A stretch of DNA of 64,000 nt from Halorarum halophilum (GTDB taxonomy: Archaea > Halobacteriota > Halobacteria > Halobacteriales > Haloferacaceae): positions 62,001 to 126,000 of the forward strand of contig NZ_CP058529.1 in the NCBI RefSeq assembly GCF_013401515.1, written 5' to 3'. Below, piece by piece: positions 16,737-25,303 of the stretch. Position numbers and translations under genes: made by a program. Every line of letters starts with the position of its first letter. Position 1 is the stretch's first letter. The notes under the pieces were generated by a model, which was not told the DNA's origin, searched no databases, and was given only the letters and a program-made list of their open reading frames with translations.

Positions 16737-18089
16737 TCACTCTCGGTAGCCGAGTTGCCTAAGGCGTTTTTTGACCCCCTCTTCCATCTCAACTTCCCCG
16801 ACTCCTACGTCGGTTACCTCGACCTCGCGTTCGTGTTCGCGGATGACCGCTTGACATCGGTCGGCAATGGACTCGTGCTTGCTAATGACGTTCTCTGTCT
16901 CCATAGGGTCATCAGGCAGGTAGAAGAGTTCCTCCTCGTTCCCACGGCGGATGTACTTCCACTCGTGGTCCCGATAGGCAAATCGTTTCTCACCGGTATT
17001 CGTGCTTTTCCAGTCTGCGATGTGGACGTTGCGGTCCCAGTCTCCGTCAAACAGCCGTTGCAAGCTTTCACCGTGGAAATTCTCCGGGGCGTTTAGTCCG
17101 GCGCTGTCGACCAACGTCGGTGAGACGTCGAGGAGGCCGACGAGGTCATTGTGCTCACCGTCGTGTTCGCCATCGTCGAAGACGAGCGGCACGTGGATGG
17201 CCTCATCGTAGAAGCGGTTTTGATGGCTAAATCTACCATGTTCGGTGAACTCCTCCCCGTGGTCCGAGGTAACCATCACGTTCACGTCTCCCCACACATC
17301 TCGCGCACTTTCTACGAGCCGTCCGATTTCCGTGTCAGAGAAGCGAATTTCAGCGTCATAAAGGTCGATGATGTCCGAAAGCTCTTCGCTGGTCACTTCG
17401 CCAGGCTCTTCTAACATTTTCCTCCGGAGCCTGATCGCCCGCCGCTTGTCGATCGGCTCGTCACGAAATGCCAGCTGCTGTTCCACTGGTGGCACATACG
17501 GGTGGTGGACGTCCATGTAATGAACCCAGAGGAAGTTGGGTTGCTCGTTATCTGCCTCTTGAATCCACTCCACGCCCATGTCCGTAATTTCGTCGGCGGT
17601 GACGTACGCCGAGCCGATGTTCGCACCGGCCTGACGCTCAGCGACCTCGAATGCACGGGCGAGTGTCTGGTACACGACACCGTCCTCGTTGAGGCGGTCC
17701 TTCACCGCTTGCCGAAGGCGGGCTGTCGGCGATGGATGCGTTTTCGAGTCGAAGAAGGTGTCGAATCCCCGGTCGTAGCCGAAATCAGCACTTAAATAGA
17801 GGTTGGAGTGGAAGCCAGCAGTTCGATATCCAGCGTCATGAAAAACCTCGGAAACGACCGTCTGTTCGTCTGAAACTCTCTCGTACCCACCGTACATCGT
17901 GGCGTACGTGGAGGTCAAAATGGAGGGGAAGGACGGCCGGGTGCTGCAAGCGTGCGCGAAGGCATTGGTAAATGTCGTCCCTTGGGCAGCGTACTTGTCG
18001 ATGTTCGGAGTCGTATCGCGTTCATAGCCCAAATGGCTCACGTGGTCAGCACGGAGGGAGTCAATGGTGATTAGAAGTGTATCTTGCAT
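16737..18089 (-). CDS. Sulfatase-family protein 3
   Basis: A 450-residue sulfatase-superfamily enzyme, the most classical of the three in this island. LLITIDSLRADHVSHLGYER carries metal ligand Asp10, ACSTRPSFPSILTSTY at 47-62 holds the nucleophile region (CSTRPS rather than the C/S-x-P-x-R of formylglycine sulfatases), and VTSDHGEEFTEHGRFSH supplies the second metal site. ENFHGESLQRLFDGDWDR and the C-terminal substrate domain are typical. No signal peptide, so it would act in the cytosol, perhaps transferring or removing a charged ester on the glycan. It lies between the GT4 gene and the flippase gene in the same direction. Confidence 0.83.
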   Translation of the reverse strand: MQDTLLITIDSLRADHVSHLGYERDTTPNIDKYAAQGTTFTNAFAHACSTRPSFPSILTSTYATMYGGYERVSDEQTVVSEVFHDAGYRTAGFHSNLYLSADFGYDRGFDTFFDSKTHPSPTARLRQAVKDRLNEDGVVYQTLARAFEVAERQAGANIGSAYVTADEITDMGVEWIQEADNEQPNFLWVHYMDVHHPYVPPVEQQLAFRDEPIDKRRAIRLRRKMLEEPGEVTSEELSDIIDLYDAEIRFSDTEIGRLVESARDVWGDVNVMVTSDHGEEFTEHGRFSHQNRFYDEAIHVPLVFDDGEHDGEHNDLVGLLDVSPTLVDSAGLNAPENFHGESLQRLFDGDWDRNVHIADWKSTNTGEKRFAYRDHEWKYIRRGNEEELFYLPDDPMETENVISKHESIADRCQAVIREHEREVEVTDVGVGEVEMEEGVKKRLRQLGYRE

Positions 18090-18110
18090 ACGTTTCGGTC
18101 CTAACTGGGA

Positions 18111-19100
18111 TTATTTGACGCTTGTGATGGCGCGACGGTAATCCGCTGTTATTTCTTGCCAGTCGAACTGGCGGACGAGACCCCGCAGTAAGTCACGATC
18201 CATCAGCCCCGCTCGCTGAATGGCTTCTGCCACTTCTTCAGGGTCTGATTCGGTATACACGAGATGGTCTCCAAACCGCTCCACGGCCCGACCTTCGATC
18301 TGGACGATCGGAAGGCCAGTAGCACCGTACTCGAGTACCTTCAACGTATGAGGGTCGTCAACGAGCGATACGCCCACATCAGCGAGGACGACGTAGCCTG
18401 GAACCTTTTCGTGAGGAACGGTACCGAGGTAGTGGACATTACTGCGCGCGTCGTCAGCCTGCAGCACCTGTTCGTGCAGACTCCCATCGCCGAGAATAAC
18501 CAGCGACCAGTTGTCGAGGTATTCCATCGCCGTGAGTAGTTCCTCAATGTGATAAATTGGTTCCAGACCGCCGACGTAGATGGCGACGTTCTCGCACAAC
18601 TGCTGGCCTTCAAGGTGTTCCTGCGCGGCCGTCACCGCCTCTGAATCGGGATCAGCAAAACGCTCATACTCCACTCCGAGGTCGGTCTTAGTCATCACTT
18701 TTGCGTATCGTTCCACTCGGTTCCGCTCCTCGCCGTAGACGTATAGTACGTGGTCGGCGATATGGAATGCGAAGTTCTCCAGCAGGCGTACGACGACGGC
18801 GAGCCATCGGAGGTGGGTGTCGGTGAACTGTTGGATAGGGTCAACGTGATCGACGACGAGCGGTGTGCCAGTTACGGATTTGACGAGCGCGCCGGCGATG
18901 GCGCCCGCACGTGTAGTACCGACGACGACATCGTACTCGTCGGCGTCGCGAAGCGACTGTAGTAGCGTGTAAGGGGTCGTTCCTCGCAAGGTAACTGCGA
19001 AACCATCGGCTTCAAGGTGGTCGGCGATTCGCTGACGGCCGACGCTGATATTCGCTGGCTTGTCCGGTGTGAGCCACAACACTTGGAGGTGAGCGTTCAC
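18111..19100 (-). CDS. Glycosyltransferase family 4
   Basis: A 329-residue GT-B fold transferase. The N-terminal half holds a nucleotide-free Rossmann-like region (YDVVVGTTRAGAIAGALV, TPLVVDHVDP). The C-terminal half has the donor site: VAIYVGGLEPIYHIEELLTA, WSLVILGDGSLHEQV and the E-x7-E-like HTLKVLEYGATGLPIV. GTG at 19098-19100 was chosen because it overlaps the TGA of the upstream aglG-like gene, showing translational coupling; a longer frame exists only as a shadow. Probably adds one sugar of the lipid-linked glycan. Confidence 0.85.
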   Translation of the reverse strand: MNAHLQVLWLTPDKPANISVGRQRIADHLEADGFAVTLRGTTPYTLLQSLRDADEYDVVVGTTRAGAIAGALVKSVTGTPLVVDHVDPIQQFTDTHLRWLAVVVRLLENFAFHIADHVLYVYGEERNRVERYAKVMTKTDLGVEYERFADPDSEAVTAAQEHLEGQQLCENVAIYVGGLEPIYHIEELLTAMEYLDNWSLVILGDGSLHEQVLQADDARSNVHYLGTVPHEKVPGYVVLADVGVSLVDDPHTLKVLEYGATGLPIVQIEGRAVERFGDHLVYTESDPEEVAEAIQRAGLMDRDLLRGLVRQFDWQEITADYRRAITSVK

Positions 19101-20029
19101 GCGAAACCACCTCGGTATTTCGTAAAGCCGTACAGGTAGCCAAAGCCCACGAGTGCGGTCAACACCCAAAGACAGAAGAACCTCTCAGCTTCTGTCGCTG
19201 ATGGCTGGCGAACTAATCGTCGGCCTCGCTTAGGGCCAAACCCAAAGAGTAGTTTCCCGAGGAACTCCCCTTCCTCCCCGCCCGAATCCTCCACGAACGT
19301 CTCCATCGCCCGCTTCGAGTACCCCTGCCAAAAAGCCCGATCTAGCAACCACCAGAGATCAGTCCGATACTCGAACACCTTGTGTTCCACCTCCGCCTCC
19401 GGGACGTACCACACCCCCTCGCCGTACACCTCGCGCATACGCGCCGCAAGTTCCGTCTCGCCGCCCTGGAGGTTCGCCTCCCCCTTTCGCCCGCCGATCG
19501 CCGTATCGAAGCCCCCCAACTCCAGAAAGACGTCCCGCCGGAACGAGATGTTCGACCCGAACGTGTTCCGGACCTCGCCCGCCCCGTCAGCGAACCCGCG
19601 ATGGGTCACCCCCACAAGCCAGTCGAACTCCGAGGGGAGATAGGACGGCCGCCCGGCGACCCACCGGCCGGTCATCTTGCCGCCGACGGCGATCCGATCG
19701 TGCTCCTCGTACGCCTCGACGAGGAGCTCCACCCACTCCCCATCGGGAACGGCGTCGTCGTCGATGAACGCCACTACGTCGCCCGTCGCCAGCCTCGCCC
19801 CGGTGTTTCTGCTCTCCAACAGGCCGACGTTCTCCTCGTTACAGTGGAGAACGACGTCCTCGCTCCCCCCGTATTCCGCCTCGACGCGTTCGAACACCGC
19901 GTCGGTTCCGTCGACCACGACGACCAACTCCACGTCCCCGTACGTCTGGTCGAGGACGGCGTCCGCTGCCTCCCGGAAGTCGTCGTACATCGACTCGGCG
20001 TACGTACAGAGGACGACGGAGACTCGCAC
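19097..20029 (-). CDS. aglG: AglG-like glycosyltransferase (family 2)
   Basis: A 310-residue family 2 transferase with VSVVLCTYAESMYDDFREAA at 3-22, FIDDDAVPDGEW near residue 90 (DDD metal motif), and the stretch HRGFADGAGEVRNTFGSNIS that I recognise from haloarchaeal AglG, the hexuronic acid transferase acting on glucosyl-dolichyl phosphate. RAFWQGYSKRAM near residue 235 also fits. A hydrophobic segment near the C-terminus (WVLTALVGFGYLYGF) would anchor it to the membrane. It is divergent from aglB with 107 bases between starts, and first in the four-gene minus-strand cassette. The AglG identity rests on remembered similarity; the GT2 assignment is certain. Confidence 0.78.
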   Translation of the reverse strand: MRVSVVLCTYAESMYDDFREAADAVLDQTYGDVELVVVVDGTDAVFERVEAEYGGSEDVVLHCNEENVGLLESRNTGARLATGDVVAFIDDDAVPDGEWVELLVEAYEEHDRIAVGGKMTGRWVAGRPSYLPSEFDWLVGVTHRGFADGAGEVRNTFGSNISFRRDVFLELGGFDTAIGGRKGEANLQGGETELAARMREVYGEGVWYVPEAEVEHKVFEYRTDLWWLLDRAFWQGYSKRAMETFVEDSGGEEGEFLGKLLFGFGPKRGRRLVRQPSATEAERFFCLWVLTALVGFGYLYGFTKYRGGFA

Positions 20030-20104
20030 ATCCGGGTATCTGATGCGACGGTCATACCTGTTTTCCTCTCGCGCGCCGCGCCACTGCGAGCCCTACTTCA
20101 GAAG

Positions 20105-20112
20105 GCTTATTC
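20105..20112 (+). promoter_or_regulatory. aglB TATA box (leaderless start)
   Basis: GCTTATTC lies about 28 bases before the aglB ATG, the spacing at which haloarchaeal transcripts begin on the start codon. The same 107-base gap must also hold the minus-strand aglG-like promoter. Confidence 0.5.
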
Positions 20113-20136
20113 ACGCGTTCCGAATCCATCCCCGTA

Positions 20137-23100
20137 ATGAGTAACGGCAGCGATAGTGACGCGAGCGCCACGGGTTCACCCTCCGTCCCTGGCCTCGAGT
20201 ACGACTTCGAGGGGAAGTCGGTTCTCGACATCCTCCGGGACCTCTACCACGTCCCGGTGCTCCTCGCGGTCTTCGCGACGATGTTGTGGATCCGCCTCCA
20301 GTCGTACGACCGCTTCACGCAGGGCGGCGAGATCTACTTCAGCGGCAACGACGCGTGGTACCACCTCCGCGAGACGATCTACGCGGTCCAGCACTGGCCG
20401 TTCACGATGCCGTTCGACCCGTGGACGAACTTTCCGACCGGCACGGCGTCGGGCGGGCAGTTCGGGAGCCTGTTCGACCAGCTCGTCGCGCTGGCCGCGC
20501 TGATTCTCGGGCTCGGCGACCCCTCCTCCGAACTCATCGCACGAACGCTCCTCGTCTCCCCGGCCGTGTTCGGCGCGCTGACCGTCATTCCGGCATACCT
20601 CATCGGCAAACGGCTCGGCGGGCGCATCGGCGGCCTGTTCGCGTCCGTCGTCCTCCTGCTCCTACCCGGCACCTTCCTCCGACGGACGCTCGTCGGCTTC
20701 GCCGATCACAACGGGGCCGAGCCGTTCTTCCAGGGCCTCGCGGTCGTCGCCATCATGGTCGCACTCGCGGTAGCACAGCGGGACCGCCCGATCTGGGAAC
20801 TCGTCGAATCCCGCGACTGGGACGCGCTCCGCGAACCGGCAAAGTGGAGCGCGCTCGCGGGCGTCGCGATGGGCCTCTACCTCTGGGTATGGCCGCCGGG
20901 AATCCTCCTCGTCGGCGTGTTCGCCGTCTATGTGACCCTCCAGTCGGTGAGCGATTACGTCGGCGGTCGGTCCCCGGACCACGTCGCGTTCGTGGCTATC
21001 GTGTCGATGGCGACCACGCTGCTGTTCGCCGTCATCAGCTTCGACGAAGCGTCATTCAGCCCTTCGTCGATCAGCCTCCTCCACCTCTCGTTCATCCCCA
21101 CCGTCGCAGTGGGTGCCGCCGGGCTGGCCTGGCTCGCTCGCCAGTTCGATGCTCGCGAGTTCTCCGACGACCGGCTCACCGCGTTCGGCTTCCCGGTGGC
21201 GGTTTCCGCACTGGGGGCCGTCGCGATTCTCGCGGTGGTCCTGATCCCCGTCGAGCCGTTCTCGACCATCAGCAACAACCTCCTCCGCTTCGTCGGCTTC
21301 AGCGCCGGCGCGGCCAGTCGCACCATCGGCGAGGCCCAGCCGTTCCTCTCGTCGGGGCTCTCCCGGTACTACTCCGACACCGGCGTCGTCCTCGCCGAGT
21401 ACGGCTTCGCGTTCGTCACAGCCCTCCTCGCGGCGGTCTGGATGCTCGCCAAGCCGCTCTGGCAGCGGGGTGAGGACGACGACTACCTCCTGCTCGGCGG
21501 TGCCACGCTCCTCGTCCTGTTCATGTTCGTCGGACGCGGGCTGTACAACGACTTCGCCGGGGCACTCGGCGTCAACCCGCAGTTGCTCGGACTCGCCATC
21601 GTCGGCGCGCTCGTGTTCGCCGCCGTCATCCGCGTCCGGTACGACGCCGAACACCTGTTCGCGTTCGTCTGGGTCGCCTTCATCACGGCCGCGGCGTTCA
21701 CCCAGGTCCGGTTCAACTACTACCTCGCGGTCGGGGTCGCGGCGTTCAACGCCTACTTCATCGCCGAGTTCCTGCGCGCCATCGACGTCGACCTCTCGCG
21801 GGAGTCGGTCCCCGACGTGGAGACCTACCAGCTGATCGCGGTCGCGTTGGCGGTGATGGTCGTGCTCGTCCCCGTCCTGATGCTCCCGCTCTCGCTCGGG
21901 AACTCGGGCAGCGCCTCCATCGACCGTACCAGCACGGCGTGGCAGACCGGCAACAGTACCGGCCCCGGGTCGGTCGTCGTGTGGGACCAGAGCCTCGAGT
22001 GGATGCAGAACAATACGCCACGGGAGGGAACCCTCGGCGGCGCGAACAACGGGGAGCAACTCGACTACTACGGGAAGTACGACCGTCCGCAGGACGGGGA
22101 CTTCGACTACCCGGACGGCTCCTACGGCGTCCAGTCCTGGTGGGACTACGGTCACTACATCACGGTCCAGGGCGAGCGCATCCCGAACGCCAACCCGTTC
22201 CAGCAGGGCGCGACCGAGGCGGCGAACTACCTCCTCGCGCCGAACGAGTCGCAGGCCGAAGCGGTCCTCGAGCGGAACAGCGAGGACGACGCCACTACCC
22301 GCTACGTGATGGTCGACTGGGAGATGGTAACGGAGACGTCCAAGCTCAGCGCCCCCGCCGTGTTCTACGACGAGGGGAACCTCTCGGCGAACGACCTCTA
22401 CTCGCGAGACACGCCAGTGCTCCGCGAGACCCAGCGGGGGTATGGGGTCGCGTTCTACGACCACCCGCAACGGTACTACGACAGCCAGATGGTCCGGCTG
22501 TACAAGTACCACGGTAGCCGCGCCGAGCCGACGGTGAACACCGGGTTCGGCGAGGCCGTCATCGTCTTCGACTACGACCCCGTCCCGCAGGCACCCGATT
22601 ACAAGGCCGTGCCGCAGGGTGAGAACGCCACGGCAATCCGAACGTTCCCCAACATGACCGCCGCCGAGCAGTTCGTCGAGGAGGACGGGACGGCACAGAT
22701 CGGCGGCGTGGGTGACTACCCGCGCGAGCCCGTGCCGGCCCTCCAGCACTACCGCCTCGTCGACGCGAGCGAGACCTCGGCGTACGCGTCCCAGCAGTAC
22801 CAGCAGTCGGTGCTGCGGGAGTCGCAGTCGCTCGGCCTCCGGCCCGGACTGCTCCAGAAGACGTCGCCCAACTGGGTGAAGACGTTCGAGCGCGTCCCGG
22901 GCGCGACCGTCGAGGGCTCGGGTGCAGACCCGAACGAGACGGTCACCGCGACCGTGCAGATGAAGATGGCGCCCGGCGAGAACGCCTCGACGTTCACCTA
23001 CGAGCAGCAGACGACGGCCGACGAGAACGGGAACTTCGAGTTCGCCCTCCCGTACTCGACGACCGGATACGACGAGTACGGCCCGGAGAACGGCTACACC

Positions 23101-23502
23101 GACGTGGGCGTTCGGGCGGACGGCCCGTACAGCGTCACCGGCGAGGTGACGTCGAACGACAGCGCCTACCTGCTCCGCGACCAGGCGACGCTGAACGTCA
23201 GCGAGGGCGACGTGAACGGCGCCGAGGACGGAACCGCCTCGGTGACCCTCCAGGAGGAGGTGCTCCAGGAACCCGGCGGTGCGAACGAATCTAACGGGAA
23301 CGAAACCAGCGGTAACGAGACCGCTGGGAACGAGACGGCTGGAAACCAGACTGCCGGAAACGAAACCCTGGGTAACGGAACCGCGAGCAACGAGACCGGC
23401 GGCAACGAGTCCGCCTCGATCGCGGCGTCGGGTCCGCCGACCCACAGCGGAGCAAGCGCGCCCGCCGTTCGCGCGGGCGTCCGTACCGCTGCACGCCCCT
23501 AG
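20137..23502 (+). CDS. aglB: Archaeal oligosaccharyltransferase AglB
   Basis: Transfers the glycan from its dolichol carrier to Asn of N-x-S/T sequons outside the cell, mainly on the S-layer. The 1121-residue STT3-family protein has the first-loop metal/catalytic motif GNDAWYHLRE (Asp72), about 13 membrane helices up to roughly residue 590, the second motif region GFADHNGAEPFFQG, and the sequon-binding WWDYG at 668-672. The extracellular part continues as beta-rich sequence to about 1045. Odd feature: residues 1050-1092 contain nine NxT/S sequons exactly five residues apart, followed by a short Ala/Pro-rich tail. The start is set by a TATA-like box about 28 bases upstream. The DUF368 gene begins at the base after its stop. 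Confidence 0.96.
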   Translation: MSNGSDSDASATGSPSVPGLEYDFEGKSVLDILRDLYHVPVLLAVFATMLWIRLQSYDRFTQGGEIYFSGNDAWYHLRETIYAVQHWPFTMPFDPWTNFPTGTASGGQFGSLFDQLVALAALILGLGDPSSELIARTLLVSPAVFGALTVIPAYLIGKRLGGRIGGLFASVVLLLLPGTFLRRTLVGFADHNGAEPFFQGLAVVAIMVALAVAQRDRPIWELVESRDWDALREPAKWSALAGVAMGLYLWVWPPGILLVGVFAVYVTLQSVSDYVGGRSPDHVAFVAIVSMATTLLFAVISFDEASFSPSSISLLHLSFIPTVAVGAAGLAWLARQFDAREFSDDRLTAFGFPVAVSALGAVAILAVVLIPVEPFSTISNNLLRFVGFSAGAASRTIGEAQPFLSSGLSRYYSDTGVVLAEYGFAFVTALLAAVWMLAKPLWQRGEDDDYLLLGGATLLVLFMFVGRGLYNDFAGALGVNPQLLGLAIVGALVFAAVIRVRYDAEHLFAFVWVAFITAAAFTQVRFNYYLAVGVAAFNAYFIAEFLRAIDVDLSRESVPDVETYQLIAVALAVMVVLVPVLMLPLSLGNSGSASIDRTSTAWQTGNSTGPGSVVVWDQSLEWMQNNTPREGTLGGANNGEQLDYYGKYDRPQDGDFDYPDGSYGVQSWWDYGHYITVQGERIPNANPFQQGATEAANYLLAPNESQAEAVLERNSEDDATTRYVMVDWEMVTETSKLSAPAVFYDEGNLSANDLYSRDTPVLRETQRGYGVAFYDHPQRYYDSQMVRLYKYHGSRAEPTVNTGFGEAVIVFDYDPVPQAPDYKAVPQGENATAIRTFPNMTAAEQFVEEDGTAQIGGVGDYPREPVPALQHYRLVDASETSAYASQQYQQSVLRESQSLGLRPGLLQKTSPNWVKTFERVPGATVEGSGADPNETVTATVQMKMAPGENASTFTYEQQTTADENGNFEFALPYSTTGYDEYGPENGYTDVGVRADGPYSVTGEVTSNDSAYLLRDQATLNVSEGDVNGAEDGTASVTLQEEVLQEPGGANESNGNETSGNETAGNETAGNQTAGNETLGNGTASNETGGNESASIAASGPPTHSGASAPAVRAGVRTAARP
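23284..23412 (+). repeat. 15-base-period tandem repeat encoding nine N-glycosylation sequons in AglB
   Basis: A degenerate 15-base unit encodes Asn-x-Thr/Ser with Asn at residues 1050, 1055, 1060, 1065, 1070, 1075, 1080, 1085 and 1090 of AglB (NES, NET, NET, NET, NQT, NET, NGT, NET, NES). Codon wobble differs between units, so it is maintained at protein level and not a recent expansion. Confidence 0.9.
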
Positions 23503-24552
23503 ATGGCCCGTGACACTGCGGACGACGTGCCGGGCGACGCGACGGATACTGATGGGTACGGAACGACCGACGGGGTGACTGCCGACGCCGCCACCGGCGG
23601 GGTAGACGACGAGGATCCGGTCACGACGCTCGGCGTGTTCCTCCGGGGGCTCTGCATGGGGACTGCCGACGCCGTCCCGGGCGTCTCGGGCGGGACCATC
23701 GCGCTCATCACGGGCATCTACGACCGGCTGATCGCGGCCGTCACGTCGTTCGACGTGGAACTCGTTCGGCGCGCGCTCGGCGGGCTGACCGGGGACCGCG
23801 ACCGGTTCGCGGGCGCGTGGCGCGACGCGGACCTGACGTTCCTGCTGGTGCTCGGCACCGGCATCCTCACGGCGGTGCTCACCGTGACGCGCGTCCTCCA
23901 CGTCGCCATCAACACGCGGCCCGCGCCGACGTTCGGCTTCTTCTTCGGGCTCATCGCCGCGTCGGCGCTCGTCCTGTGGAGCGAACTCCACCTGAACTCG
24001 CGGCGGCGGGTCGTCGCCGGCCTCGTGGGCGCGGTGCTCGCATTCGTCGTCTCGGGCGAGGCGGGCGCGGCCCTGCCGAACTCCCCGGCGACGACCGCGT
24101 TCGCCGGCGCGTTCGCGGTGAGCGCGATGATCCTCCCGGGCATCTCTGGGTCGCTCGTACTCGTCATCCTCGGGCAGTACGAGCGCATGTCGGGCGCGCT
24201 GTCGGCGTTCCAGGACGCCCTGGTCGGGGTCGTTGGCGGCGCTGACCCGTCGACGCTCGCCGGGCCGGGGGTGACCGTGGTCTCGTTCATGGCCGGCGGC
24301 GTGGTCGGACTGCTGACGATCGCCCACCTGGTCCGCCGCGCGCTGGAGCGCGACCGGGCGACGACGATGACGTTCCTCGTCGGGCTCATCGTGGGCGCGC
24401 TCCGCGCGCCGGTCGCGAGCGCGGGGGCGAACCTCGCCGAACTCGGTCGCGGGTGGACGCCTGAGACCGTCGGGCTGTTCGCCGCCGCCGCCGTGGTCGG
24501 CGCGCTCGCCATCTTCGCCGTGGACCGTGCGGCGGGCGGCATCGAGCTGTGA
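23503..24552 (+). CDS. DUF368 membrane protein, probable polyprenyl-phosphate transporter (PopT family)
   Basis: A 349-residue protein with about 8-10 membrane segments. The DUF368 signature GLCMGTADAVPGVSGGTIALITGIYDRL is at about 48-75, and a second related GISGSLVLVILGQYERM near 210-226 shows the internal repeat. Bacterial DUF368 (PopT) proteins have been shown to return undecaprenyl phosphate across the membrane. Starting directly after the aglB stop, this one most likely recycles dolichyl phosphate released by AglB. The N-terminal 40 residues are acidic and Thr/Asp-rich, probably cytosolic. The transport role in archaea is inference. Confidence 0.88.
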   Translation: MARDTADDVPGDATDTDGYGTTDGVTADAATGGVDDEDPVTTLGVFLRGLCMGTADAVPGVSGGTIALITGIYDRLIAAVTSFDVELVRRALGGLTGDRDRFAGAWRDADLTFLLVLGTGILTAVLTVTRVLHVAINTRPAPTFGFFFGLIAASALVLWSELHLNSRRRVVAGLVGAVLAFVVSGEAGAALPNSPATTAFAGAFAVSAMILPGISGSLVLVILGQYERMSGALSAFQDALVGVVGGADPSTLAGPGVTVVSFMAGGVVGLLTIAHLVRRALERDRATTMTFLVGLIVGALRAPVASAGANLAELGRGWTPETVGLFAAAAVVGALAIFAVDRAAGGIEL

Positions 24553-24629
24553 GACCCGAGACGGCAACGGACGCCGTTGAGGTGTAACCGTCGGTGCTTT
24601 TCCCGCGCGCGTTCCGATAGTCGGGTAGG

Positions 24630-25046
24630 ATGCCGGAGGAAGTCGTCACCGCGAGCGGCCACGAGCACGTGAGCGCCGAGCACGCGAGTACGTTCGAGGT
24701 CACGAGCGACGACTGGCTCACGCCGGCGGGCGACTGCATCGTCGGCGTGGCGGCCGATCGCGTCCCGACCGACTTCTCGGAGGAGTTCGTGACCGCCTGC
24801 CGCGACGCCGACGCCCGGATCACGGCGACGTTCGAGGCCGCCGGTATCGAGGACGTCGTGACCGGCCGCGGCGACCCCGACCTGACGTTCGAGGGAGACC
24901 GGAGCCTCGTCGGTCGGACGAGCGACTACGTCGACGAACGGACGGTGATGGTCGAGGCCGACAGGTCAGCCGAGGGCCTCGACCGGAAACTGGTGACGGC
25001 GCTCTCCCGGGGCGCGTCGCTGACGGTTACGTTTTCAGTGGAGTGA
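24630..25046 (+). CDS. DUF371 family protein
   Basis: A 138-residue soluble archaeal protein matching DUF371: VTASGHEHVSAEHASTFEVT at 6-25, then a GDCIVGVAADRVPTDFSEEF core and a closing SRGASLTVTFSVE. A beta-rich fold is likely. The family is widespread in archaea and uncharacterised. A GCTTTTCCC element about 30 bases before the ATG fits a leaderless start. Nothing nearby suggests a pathway. Confidence 0.78.
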   Translation: MPEEVVTASGHEHVSAEHASTFEVTSDDWLTPAGDCIVGVAADRVPTDFSEEFVTACRDADARITATFEAAGIEDVVTGRGDPDLTFEGDRSLVGRTSDYVDERTVMVEADRSAEGLDRKLVTALSRGASLTVTFSVE

Positions 25047-25080
25047 GGCCACCTGTCCGAATCTACGTTCGAACTTGCGG

Positions 25081-25230
25081 TTGGCGTGCGTGACGTGAGC
25101 GCCCCCGTGGCGCGAACAAACGCGCGCGAGGGATGACCGAGCGGCCGAGCGGAGCGAGGGCGTGAGGGAATCGGCTGGGGAGGCTTGAGGACTCCAGTTG
25201 AGCCAGCAGTAGTTCATTCCCTATCCGGTC
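25081..25230. repeat. Haloarchaeal dispersed intergenic repeat-like sequence
   Basis: The gap between DUF371 and nth has a run of GAGCG/GAGGG words and the string GGAATCGGCTGGGGAGGC at about 25,171-25,188, resembling a dispersed intergenic element seen in many haloarchaeal genomes. A related GGAATCGGCAGGGGGAGG occurs at about 39,260. No ORF, transposase or clean terminal repeats were seen. Confidence 0.4.
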
Positions 25231-25303
25231 CCTCGCCTCTGAGTGGTGTTCCTCGCCCACGTACCCCCGATGGTTCTTGTACCGAGACGACCCACGCGAA
25301 CCC

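Noticed and set aside
21052-24567. Open antisense frame of 1171 codons opposite aglB and DUF368
   Set aside because: Low-complexity Arg/Glu/Asp-rich translation with no family motif; it is the reverse-strand reflection of GC-rich coding DNA.
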